Assembly (NCBI GenBank): GCA_963969345.1
Contig: OZ017767.1
Coordinates: forward strand, 3,376,739 to 3,440,738
Reading direction: 5' to 3'
Source of the DNA: Turbatrix aceti
Taxonomy: Eukaryota; Nematoda; Chromadorea; Rhabditida; Panagrolaimidae
DNA length: 64,000 bases
The notes beneath the pieces were generated by a model. It did not search any database, was not told the origin of the DNA, and was given only the letters and a program-made list of their open reading frames with translations. Positions 55,321 through 64,000 of the stretch are shown one piece after another; position 1 is the stretch's first letter, and each line of letters begins with the position of its first letter. The position numbers and the translations under genes are program-made.

Positions 55321-57220
55321 ATTACATAGGGAGAACCGAAAGTATAGTTTTGGCTCCGCCCAAGCGGCCGCTGCGTCTCTCGCTGAATGGCTGCAGCCAT
55401 GGCTGCGAGCGTGTGTCTGACTCTCTCTCTTCTCCCTTGTCTTTTCACCACCGCGCTGCGCGCGTTCACTGGTTCGAATTAATGTCAAAAAAATCTAAAT
55501 TTTGTCCAAATTAGAATTTTTGAATTGTTTCAAGTCTGATTAGTGATCGTCATGATATTTGAAGCATTTTGACCCAAAATCGGATTTTTTGAATCAATTT
55601 TGGCAAAAATCGAGTAGGGTACGGTAGAAAAAACGCCAGGGGCTTCAAAATGATGATAGCAAGCTGAAAATTTCAGTATAGACCAAAAACTAAATTTCCT
55701 TTCGAATGGAGTACTCAGTTTTGTGATATCGAATCGATAAATGGCCGAAAAAACACTTTTTTTTGGAAATTTGAAAATTTAGGAACTTTTTAGAACTTTG
55801 ATCAAAAAGTGAATATCACCAATGGAAAGAGCAGTATCTTTTTTATCCAGAGCCAAAATTTCAGATTTTTACCATATCGCATGGGCATACGGTAGCGATT
55901 CTCCCGAACCCTACTTGTTCCAACGCCTGAGGCAATGAGATGAAGCATTGCTTAACAACGCGAGATAGCCTATCTTATTAGAAATTTTTCGGCCTACAAA
56001 ATGATGTAACCCTCGAATTTTTATCTATTTTTTTGGCTTCACAATATTATTTCGCGCAACATACACTCATTTTTGGTACCAATTTTCCGACAATCGAGAT
56101 CGAAAAAGTGGGGTATGGGGAAAAAATCGCCGTCAAGCGAGTTTTGGAAACAGGTGTTATAGCATGAAAATCTCAGTACTCTGGACGTAGAAAACCCTGT
56201 AGAATTCAGAAATTGATGATTATTTTTTTCCTAATTAGGTCCGAAAAAGTACCGAAACATTGCATTTGTTTCGAAAAATTTGAAGTGTTTAGGAACTTTT
56301 CGGTCCAAGTTAGTAACAAAACGGATATCACCATCGAATTCTAGAGGTTCATTTCTACGTCCCGGGTACTGAGATTTTCATGCAATCTCGCCCTCAAAAC
56401 TGAGCCCAAGGCGATTTTTTCCCCATACCCCCTTTTTTCGATCTCGATTGTCGGAAAATTGGTACCAAAAATGAGTGTATGTTACGCGAATTAATATTGT
56501 GAAGCCAAAAAAATAGATAAAAATTCGAGAGTCACGTCATTTTGTAGACCGAAGAATTCCGTACAATATGTGCTATCACATTTTGTTAAGCAATGCTTCA
56601 CCTCATTGCCTCAGGCGTTGGAACAAGTAGGGTTCGGGAGAATCGCTACCGTATGCCCATGCGATATGATAAAAATCTGAAAATTTGGCTCTGGATACAA
56701 AAGATACTGCTCTTTCCACTGGTGATATTCACTTTTTGATCAAAGTTCTAAAAAGTTCCTAAATTTTCAAATTTCCGAAAAAAAGTGTTTTTTCGGCCAT
56801 TTATCGATTCGATATCACAAAACTGAGTACTCCATTCGAAAGCAAATTTAGTTTTTAGTCTATACTGAAATTTTCAGCTTGCTATCATTATTTTGAACCC
56901 TCTGGCGTTTTTTCTACCGTACCCTACTCGATTTTTGCCAAAATTAATTCAAAAAATCCCATTTTGGGTCAAAATGCTTCAAATATCATGACGATCACTA
57001 ATCTGTCTTGAAACAATTTAAAAATTCAAATTTGAACGAAAATTCGCTTTTTTTGACATTAATTCGAACCAGCGAACGCGCGCAGCGCGGTGGTAAAAAG
57101 ACAAGGGAGAAGAGAGAGAGTCAGACACACGCTCGCAGCCATGGCTGCAGCCATTCAGCGAGTGACGCAGCGGCCGCATGGGTGGAGCCAAAACTATACT
57201 TTCGGTTCTCCCTATGTAAT
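55321..57220. mobile_element. 1.9-kb foldback element (giant palindrome) inserted in a tRNA-His copy
   Basis: The ends are ATTACATAGGGAGAACCGAA and its reverse complement, preceded by GGG and followed by CCC. The reverse-complement match continues almost to the centre at ~56270: for example GATTCTCCCGAACCCTACTT (55900) against its complement (56640), and TCCGACAATCGAGATCGAAA (56087) against its complement (~56450). Arms are therefore about 900 bp. No transposase-like frame is visible. Compared with the intact left arm, about 74 bp including most of the tRNA-His are gone at the insertion point. Confidence 0.85.
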
Positions 57221-57224
57221 CCCA

Positions 57225-57242
57225 CCACTATACTACATGGGC
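57225..57242 (-). pseudogene. tRNA-His remnant (first 18 nt)
   Basis: On the minus strand this reads GCCCATGTAGTATAGTGG, identical to the 5' end of the tRNA-His at 28756, and its upstream flank (GGCCGAAAGC side) is conserved. The remainder of the tRNA is missing and replaced by the foldback element. Confidence 0.85.
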
Positions 57243-57521
57243 CGAAAGCTGGGCCGCCTGGAGGGTTCCTTGAAAATATGTTTTTTTGCACAATTTATAC
57301 TTCAAAAGTTCAAAAATCATTACAATGCACCAACAATCATTGCGTTTTGAACTCGCTTGGCATAGCCGGAACGACACCAAACTTTTTGTTATGTTTTTGA
57401 ATGAATGCAAATTTATCCGGCTTGCACTCAAAAAAAACGTGCAAATGTTGGACGAACAAACCTCACAGTTTACCTGTGCTCGAATCATCCGTATCACAAC
57501 GTGACGCTCAACACTCCAAAG

Positions 57522-57839
57522 ATGTCTTCAACGACGAACACCCCTGCCGTCGAAGCCATCAAGACGAAGACGGTGAAGGCGCTCTTCGCCCTGAAGACGC
57601 CGGAGCATGCGGAGTATTATCTCCGCAGCCTGGGCAGCAACGTCTGGGCACCCATCGACATCCCGGGTGTCAAGGCGTTGTTGTCCAGTCCGGACATTAC
57701 AAAACATTTTTATATAGAAAATGTTTTAGAGCCGCAGATCGTTCCGGCCAGGCTGCATGCACTGTTTTTGCTGCAGACGGTAGAGCATGCGGAGCTCTAC
57801 CTGAACACTGGCTGCCGAGCCGCCGACTCCCATCACTAG
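57522..57839 (+). CDS. Two-domain EHAE-repeat gene, copy C, internally deleted
   Basis: The 105-aa frame begins MSSTTNTPAVEAIKTKTVKA as in copies A and B. It is collinear through WAPIDIPGVKALLSS, then jumps into what was the intron end (ITKHFYIENVLE) and continues with the second-domain start (HALFLLQTVEHAELYLNT). It ends quickly at TAG 57837-57839 after an unrelated tail (GCRAADSHH). The deletion removed the end of exon 1 and the donor site, so the old intron remnant is now read through in frame. It keeps TAC where copy A has a stop. Probably a decaying copy, although an open frame remains. Confidence 0.5.
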   Translation: MSSTTNTPAVEAIKTKTVKALFALKTPEHAEYYLRSLGSNVWAPIDIPGVKALLSSPDITKHFYIENVLEPQIVPARLHALFLLQTVEHAELYLNTGCRAADSHH

Positions 57840-58174
57840 CTCTTCCCTTCGTCAAGTTCTTCTGGATTATCAAAACTCGCGCTTGTTGACCCGGTTTCAC
57901 TTCGCACACTCTACGAACCTTGTTGTTTTTCTGTTTTAGCCATGAAAAAAGTTTGTATTTTCTACCTGGCCTCCTGCTCGTGGATTTTGAATCAAAAGTT
58001 GCATGTGACTCAAAAAACAGCCGTTAAAGTTGAGTTTTTTCGCGACTAGGAGACACCCCGAAGCCCTTATCCAAAATCCAAACGTCAGTTTAAAAATAAT
58101 AATTTACCTGCACAACCAGAAAACGGACAAAAACAATCACAGGTTAAAAAATGAGAGATTCATAGGCGAATAAT

Positions 58175-58693
58175 TTACTTCTTGCCCATGGCCTTGCCCG
58201 AGGCAACCGGAGCAGGCGCCTTCTGGGAGACGACATTGATCGGAAGAGTGCGCTTGTCGGCGGCAGGAAGAGCCTTGCGGACTCCCGAGACGGTGAGGCG
58301 GCCGGCGGAGTCGAGGTCGCACTTGAGCGACTGCTGGTCGCTGCCCTCGGGGAGGAGGACGCGGCGGTGGAAGGAGCGGTGCACGGACTCGCCGTCGCGG
58401 TTCTCGCTGTGCTCGCCGGTCACGACGACCTCGTTGCCCTCGAGGTCGACCTTGATCTCCTCGGGCTGGAAGCCGGCGGTGTCGACGGCGTACTGGAAGC
58501 TGCCGTCCTTCTCGATCGACAGCTTGCCGGCGTTGGCACGGAGACGGAGCTGGTTCGCGTCGTCGAGGAAGGAGTCCAGGATGTCCCAGGGCTGCGGGGC
58601 GACCGGCCAGAAGGGGTCGAACGGGCGACGGCGCTGGTGGTGACGGGGCGCGAGAGCAGAGTCACGGAAGGGATCATACAGCCAGAGCGACAT
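58175..58693 (-). CDS. Small heat-shock protein (alpha-crystallin family), copy 2
   Basis: 172 aa, differing from copy 1 at three positions (Q for H in the SDQQSLKC segment, V for L in LPINV, M for K in the tail AMGKK). The domain layout is as in copy 1 and the frame is intact. The promoter elements are conserved. Both copies should therefore be functional and heat-inducible. Near identity of the coding parts, against more diverged flanks, would fit gene conversion or strong constraint. Confidence 0.95.
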   Translation of the reverse strand: MSLWLYDPFRDSALAPRHHQRRRPFDPFWPVAPQPWDILDSFLDDANQLRLRANAGKLSIEKDGSFQYAVDTAGFQPEEIKVDLEGNEVVVTGEHSENRDGESVHRSFHRRVLLPEGSDQQSLKCDLDSAGRLTVSGVRKALPAADKRTLPINVVSQKAPAPVASGKAMGKK

Positions 58694-58787
58694 GATGATC
58701 AGCAGAAGAGAGCGATTGAGAAATCAGAAGAATACACAGAAGAATTCAACTTCGGAAAAAGTTGCCAGATTCGTCGCAGCAGCTTGC

Positions 58788-58795
58788 TTTTATAC
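58788..58795 (-). promoter_or_regulatory. TATA box of small heat-shock gene 2
   Basis: On the minus strand GGTATAAAAGC, the same sequence and position relative to the ATG as in copy 1. Confidence 0.75.
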
Positions 58796-58815
58796 CCCTG
58801 TCGAAGAACCATCCG

Positions 58816-58828
58816 GAAAATTCTCGAA
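58816..58828 (-). promoter_or_regulatory. Heat-shock element of copy 2, three perfect units
   Basis: The plus strand reads GAAAATTCTCGAA, the complement of the TTCnnGAAnnTTC site in copy 1. The flanking sequence up to about 58940 is also conserved, so the duplication took the promoter with it. Confidence 0.85.
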
Positions 58829-59163
58829 AACGCGTGCATAATGGAGAAAAAATCGCGTTTCTTTGACTTTTTTTCTCGAATTTTCCGTTTTTGTGTGAAA
58901 ACAGTTTTTTTGTCTCTAAACGAATCCTGTGTTTTCTGGATTGTTTTTTTTGGACTAATTCTTCCAAAAATCGAATTTTTTTCGTACTTTCTCCCAGAAA
59001 TCAACTTTTCGCGTTTTTGTACGTTTTTTTGCAATTTTTTGTATATTGTAAATCCCTGAACCAAAGTTTGCGAACATAAAATTTATTACGCATTACTCTG
59101 AGAGTTAAAAAAAAGGCAAATGAGGATAAAGATTTGAGACCTGCAGGTCTACCCGTAACACCG

Positions 59164-61429
59164 CTAAACTGGGAGGACCGTTTGGAGAGCACTCGTCGCC
59201 GCCTTGAGAGTCTGATTCGTCAGAATCATGTCATCCGGGACCGGATCCAGTAGAATCCTACGAATCGGGATGAAGAACTCATACAAAAGTCCAATTTCCT
59301 TGACGACGAGCAGCGTTTTGTTGTAAATCAAGCCTCGCTGGATGGCGACTATGGCTACCTTCGCGCGGCCGACCGTCCGAACGCAGAATTCGGTGAGAAT
59401 GTCGAGGGCAATCGGCGGGAGATCCGAAGCCTTGATCCTCGATGCTGGGTCGACGTGTCTGACGTGGGTGTTGGTGAGGACGACGGCGACGAGGAATGCC
59501 CTGGAGAGCAGACCGATGCCCTGCGCCTGGAGGAAGATCTCCAGCGACGAAGGCGTCGCCACCGGACCCGGCGGGCCGAGGAGTTCGCAGTCCAGCGCCT
59601 TCAGAATGAAAACAATCAGGCGCATCGTAGAATCCGTGATCGCGACGTCAGCGATGGTGCTGGAGTTGGCGTAGGCTTGGTAGAACGCCTTGGCGACCAC
59701 GTCGAAGCCCGAAACCGTGTCGTAGACATCTTGGACGTCTAAAACCCCAAAAAAACATAAAAATCCACGCATTCAAGTAAAAAATATACTTACTGGCCAA
59801 GAATTCCATCGGAACAGTGCCAACGATGAAATGCGCTTCAAAAACGCTGGTTAGGTAGTTTTCAAGGGTGTCCGCGTGGTCGAGAATTTTGGCGTATCTT
59901 TTCTGCTCGGCCGGAATGAGGACGCTGAACATCGCAGCCGGCACTTCGATTCTGTATCCGTCCACGCCCCTGAACTGGTCCTGGAGGGAAACGATAGCGG
60001 CCCATTTGACCGTCCACGGCAGGCTGACGACCGATCTCAGAATCTGCGAATTAGACAGTTTGGCATTTGCGTCGTCAAATCGCTTCCCGAGTGCAGTCAT
60101 GAATTTGCGAAATTTTCCCACGGACAGACGACGCCCGGCAGCCAGGTCGGCACCGTAGCGGCAGAGGAGGAAGGCCAGGAGGTATTCTGGGTTGTTGACC
60201 GACGACTCCTTCGACGTCCAGGTGATGGCAGCCGACCGTCGCTTGAAGAGCGCGGCGAGGACTTCCATCCAGAATTCCGAGTTGCAGTCAATCACGAGCT
60301 GATTTATGCATTCGGCGAGAAGAGTGTTGCCCGTGAAAAAGTTGGCATCTGGAAGAAAATTTGGCTTTTGAAAAGCCGAAAGTCTGAAGTAACTCACTTT
60401 TGTCGGCGAAATCCACGATCATGTTGACCAGGTTTTTGAACGACGCTTTCTGATCGGCGAGCTCACCGGCAATGAACCGGAAGACAGGGAAGAAGAGGGA
60501 GCCTCCGATGCCCGGTTTGTTGGACTGGAATTCCGACAGGATGGGGAGCTGCTTCAGGATCTGCAAAAAAACTGTAAAATACGTATCACCCAAAAAAATT
60601 ACTAATTAGTTAATAATTTAAATTATGCAGTAATTTTTTAAAATTTGTTTTATCGATTAAAAAAATATGTAAAGAACTATTAATTAACTAATTAATTAAT
60701 TAAAACAATTACTCACCTCGATAAAACTAGGCAAGAGTCCATTGCCATTGGTAGTGCTGGCGACGTCCATGGAGGTCTCGATGTGCTTGAGGAGGTGGAC
60801 AAGAGAACCCTGGAAGTCACAAAGCAGAAGCCAGGCGAGCTAAAAAAATTTCATGAAAAATTTTTTAATCGATCTAAAAAAGGACAAACCGCTCGAGCGC
60901 TGTTCGAAATATCCTTGCGAGACTTTAGGCCTATGGAGCGCTGAACCTCGAAGAGATCAGGCTTGATATCCAGGTGAACGATGCCGAGAGGCCCATCATC
61001 GCCATTCTGGCACAGCGGATGGGACCAGTAGGCAGCCAGCACCGGATTGACGTCGCTGAACTTCAAAAAGTGGATGCGCAATGTTTCGTACGCAGCGTAG
61101 GCTTTTTCATGGGTTCGAACGGCGTAGAGGAGTTCGAACGCTTCCAGAAACCTTCAAAACAAAAAAATTGACAGCATTGATCAAAAATGCATTCATCAAG
61201 GTAAAACTCACTTATCAAGAATCGCCAAGGGAAACACAAAATCCTTCGGCAGCCGGAGTACAAATTTCTCTGGGAATGTCCGGGTCCTTAGCTCGGAAAT
61301 CCAGTTCATGTATTCCGAACGCACCTGCATGTCCAGGGAAGAAGACGGTGACACCGCGTCACCGGACGGGGATGCGGGCGAGCCCACACGCTCGAGAGTT
61401 GGCTTTGCTGACTGCTTCGGGGAAGCCAT
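59164..61429 (-). CDS. Unrecognised 631-aa protein
   Basis: Exons on the minus strand are 61429-61212, 61151-60890, 60839-60717, 60560-60398, 60348-59794 and 59738-59164, with consistent phases and GT/TTTCAG-type junctions. The N-terminal ~35 residues are Ser/Pro-rich (SPASPSGDAVSPSSSLDMQV). The rest is leucine- and alanine-rich and looks helical, with segments such as LAWLLLCDFQGSLVHLLKHI, NPEYLLAFLLCRYGADLAAG and LPPIALDILTEFCVRTVGRA, which suggests a HEAT/ARM-like or other all-helical scaffold. No catalytic motif, signal peptide or clear transmembrane pair is seen. I do not recognise the family. The gene structure itself is well supported. Confidence 0.8.
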
Positions 61430-61659
61430 GATCCCGGGAGTATTCGGGAGAAGGAACGAGGAAAACAGTCAAGAGTGAAGTCTTTCACAAGTCTCGTAAA
61501 ATTGAAGCAACATGCAACAAACAACTTTCGCGCTGGGAGTCGTAAAATCCGCAGTGAGTTGCAGCAGAAAATGAAAATAAAACTCCACGAGTTCCACTAA
61601 CTTTTCCCTGCCGTTACTTCCGTAATTTCTTTATTCCTACGTTTTACCAGTAATCAAAA

Positions 61660-63391
61660 TTAATAAATGGTAAAAGAGTTATCCTGATTACGAGTATACC
61701 CGACTCGTTGATACCACCACTTTTTCGTTTGCTCGAGTTTGCGACTTTCCGGATTGTAGACCAGTCTCACCCATTCAGGAGGCAGGAATTCAAAGTCATG
61801 GGCATTTCTTTCCGTGAAGAATGCTTTGCTGATTTCGGCGTTGCAGTACACGGTGCTAGGGTTCGAACCCCCCCCCCGTATCGGGTCGGGGACGGGGTAG
61901 TCGGGGGCAGAGGTGTCGGGGGCGGGGGAATTCTGCCCCCGACGGGGGCAGAAGTCGGCGGGGACGGGGGTAATTGCCCCGAGTCCTATGAAAAATAATA
62001 AAAAAAAGGTGTCAATTTTATCTTAAAACGAAAACCGAGGCATATTTTGAACAAATTTTTCGTATTTTGCTCTGTTTTTGCCTTTTTGTGTTGTTTTTGA
62101 ACGTTTTTCCGCGTTTAACGCTAAATTTTGCTCGTTGTCGGGGGCAGAATCTGTCGGGGGCGGGGGTTTTACTCCCCGACGGGGGTCACAAATGGTCGGG
62201 GGCGGGGGTCGGGGGCCACCCCCGGCTTCACCCCCGCGGGGATCCCCGCGGGGGCGGGGGGGGGTTCGAACCCTACACGGTGCCCCTGGACTTGAGCAGA
62301 AATGCCATCCACCAGGAATACGTGCTCCCGGACGAAGTCGCTACCAGGGCGTCGCAGTAGTGGATGCCGAAGCACAGATCCGTCGTGGCGGACGTGTTTG
62401 AAGGAGATGCCACTGTCAACGACCTGACTTCCGTCTGGTTAAACTTTAGCGATCGCAAAAACTGAGTGTCGGTTCCGAGAAGGATGAGATCGATTTTTCG
62501 ACCTTTTTTGGCCTGAAAAAAATGTTTTATTTGGCATTTTGATCTCGCAAATCACGCAGACCTGCTCTTTTTCCAGGGCATAGTTTGTTGCCATTTCCGT
62601 AAACTCTTTTTTCGACTCCAGTTGGTAGTGCTCACCCTTGAAATCCCCCCTTCTGGTGTACACGCAGAGGTTGTATCGGCCAGGTGAGGAGACATTGAAC
62701 GCGCGAGCCTTCTTTTTCGCTGCAACCTGTTCTGCCGGCGAGCACTCCAGAATTTTCCTAATTTCTGTTGCATAGTCTTTGAAAAAATCATAGATTTGCA
62801 GAAACGTCACATCCAATGCCAGGTGGGATTCTGTGTACCGTTCTAGCCTAAAATTTGTCAATCTGCAAATCTTTTGGCATTTTTTCTCACATACATTTTT
62901 GCCGTTGGCGAAGATTGAAACGTTTTTCCAGGCACACTTTCGAAATAATCGTATCCAAAGTCAACTTTTCTCGCGTTCGGAAGTCCGATAACTTTGATAA
63001 CGTTTTTGAGACGCGGAAAACCACGACATGTTTTCTTGAACGCGGGCAACTCCGAGTCACGGTATTGTCCCACGTACGCCACCCTGCCAGAGGCTCGGGC
63101 GAGACCGTATAGCGATGCGTATCGGAAGAGAATATTTCCCAGCCCTCCGGTATCCTCATTTCGTGCCGTCAGGAAGCGACCTGCTTTTTTGGAGTTGTTT
63201 GGATACCGTTGAATGATCTGACGAGTGGTATGCTGATCTACAACTGCAATTGCAACTGACGACGAAGTGCCGTTGAACCAGAAAAATAAAGCAACAGTTG
63301 CAAATATTGCTACCAGAAAGATCCACCGCTGGAAACTCGTTGAAGGGATAAAATGAAGGGCTTTGAAAGCCAACTTCTTCATCAAAGTCAT
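61660..63391 (-). CDS. GT11 alpha-1,2-fucosyltransferase-like Golgi enzyme, interrupted by a hAT-like insertion
   Basis: Exons on the minus strand are 63391-62895, 62847-62562, 62512-62277 and 61855-61660 (404 aa if the 421-bp interval is spliced). A short cytosolic tail and one signal-anchor helix (WIFLVAIFATVALFFWF) precede the catalytic domain, typical of type II Golgi transferases. Motifs: DTGGLGNILFRYASLYGLA (GT11 first motif), YTRRGDF (the H/Y-x-R-R-x-D GDP-fucose motif), LLGTDTQFL, and the closing TSSGSTYSWWMAFLL. The third and fourth exons were once a single exon reading SRGTVYCNAEIS. It is now split by a 419-bp element with an 8-bp target duplication. Without splicing, the frame stops at once (TAG). 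Confidence 0.85.
61857..62275. mobile_element. 419-bp G-rich hAT-like MITE inside a coding exon
   Basis: The ends are TAGGGTTCGAACCC (left) and GGGTTCGAACCCTA (right). The target duplication CACGGTGC lies at 61849-61856 and 62276-62283. An 8-bp duplication and a TAGGG end are hallmarks of the hAT superfamily. The inside is mostly G-rich runs on the plus strand (GGGGGCGGGGG, GACGGGGGCAG) around an AT-rich centre (61985-62140). No coding capacity is seen. The end sequence GGTTCGAACC also fits the B-box consensus of RNA polymerase III promoters, possibly by chance. Confidence 0.85.
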
Positions 63392-64000
63392 TCACTCGTT
63401 CTAACAATGCTGCAGGTTCCAAAAAAACTTTCAGAACAAAGCCCGAAGAAAATGAATACAGTTACGACTGTACAACGATGAAGCGCAATATGTTGTGCAT
63501 GAGTCGATGAACATTCAAGCAACATTTTACAGACAGATTAATAATACGAGTGACACATCACCTAACATAAGAAAACACGAAGTTTGCGTAGACAGACGCT
63601 CGGCAGATTGTCTAGAGATGTGAAAAAAAATAATAGTCCAAAAATTATTCATAAGTGTAAAAGTATAATAATCCAAAAATTATGCCGGTAGGCGTAGGAA
63701 AAAGCCAACACAAGAAAGCACACTAAATTGATTGCATTATCTTTGGTGCTTTTGTGCTCGACTTTACACAAAGGTAAGGACAATTGTCAAACAAATTGTA
63801 TGGCTTTACTGTTTTGCGTCTCAACGGTTAACAGAATAATGGCAACAAAAGAAAGGCAACTGTAAAATATTACTCGCGAATAACATATTTTTTTTACTAT
63901 TGTATTACTTTTCGTTTTCAGAATTTTGCGAGTAACATTTTTTCAACCCTGTTATATTACTTCAGGTGCGCTGCATAACATCCAAATTTCGCTATTCTGT
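63392..64000. other. Upstream region of the fucosyltransferase gene, no other gene seen
   Basis: AT-rich sequence to the window end. No supported coding frame, RNA gene or repeat shared with the rest of the window. Confidence 0.55.

Larger units (their letters stand above)
55000..58990. repeat. Right arm of the large inverted segmental duplication
   Basis: Reverse-complement counterpart of about 24.9-29.3 kb. In window order it has the post-tRNA sequence (55060-55320), the palindromic insertion, an 18-nt tRNA remnant, the upstream region and truncated copy of the two-domain gene (57250-57839), the small heat-shock gene 3' flank, the gene and its promoter (to 58990). The left arm carries two copies of the two-domain gene and extra sequence absent here, so one arm has gained or the other lost about 2 kb. 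Confidence 0.8.

Noticed and set aside
61857..62275. Treating the G-rich segment as an ordinary intron or a simple low-complexity repeat
   Set aside because: The exact 8-bp duplication and matching inverted ends show an insertion event, so it is reported as a mobile element.
1..64000. CRISPR arrays, rRNA or prokaryotic operon structure
   Set aside because: None is present. The spliced gene structure throughout is that of a eukaryotic nuclear genome.

Overview
The window looks like a scaffold piece from a nematode genome. The signs are short introns (mostly 45-60 bp) ending in the nematode-type TTTTCAG acceptor, several acceptor-like sites directly upstream of start codons (candidate spliced-leader sites), an MSP-domain protein, a candidate RPamide-type neuropeptide precursor, and a ryanodine receptor of UNC-68 type. 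The species cannot be named from the sequence. Two 200-base runs of N (18643-18842 and 51740-51939) mark assembly gaps.

Region 1 (1-33.2 kb) holds ordinary single-copy genes. In order they are the 3' half of a ryanodine receptor (157-7748, +), a small secreted neuropeptide-like precursor (9871-10146, -), a CYP4-type cytochrome P450 (11971-13641, -), a short MSP-domain gene (14778-15255, -) divergent from a tiny spliced gene (15549-16211, +), an ACSF2-type acyl-CoA synthetase (22591-24653, +), a small heat-shock protein with heat-shock elements (25232-25750, +), two copies of an unknown two-domain gene (26329-26947 and 27703-28403, -), a tRNA-His (28756-28827, +), and a DPP4-family membrane peptidase (30349-33183, +).

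Region 2 (33.2-55 kb) is an accessory block of multi-copy, rapidly rearranging sequence. It contains several members of an unrecognised multi-exon gene family (best models 43597-45076, 46905-48484 and 52071-53905), related by segmental duplication, exon loss and gain, and expansion of a 192-bp/64-aa internal repeat. Each is followed by a recurring non-coding or antisense unit. The block is also full of mobile-element traces: a 2.95-kb element with a related empty site nearby, a nested 845-bp inverted-repeat element, LTR-like promoter modules with a tRNA-Leu-derived primer site that includes CCA, and a palindromic insertion flanked by a 9-bp direct repeat.

Region 3 (55-59 kb) is an inverted duplicate of 24.9-29.3 kb. 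It carries a second small heat-shock gene and a truncated copy of the two-domain gene. A 1.9-kb near-perfect palindrome has replaced most of the duplicate tRNA-His.

Region 4 (59-64 kb) has an unrecognised 631-aa gene (59164-61429, -) and a GT11 alpha-1,2-fucosyltransferase-like gene (61660-63391, -). The fucosyltransferase coding exon is split by a 419-bp G-rich hAT-like element with an 8-bp target duplication. The element ends plus the duplication create a GT...AG pair whose removal keeps the frame, making it a candidate newborn intron and the most striking single observation in the window.
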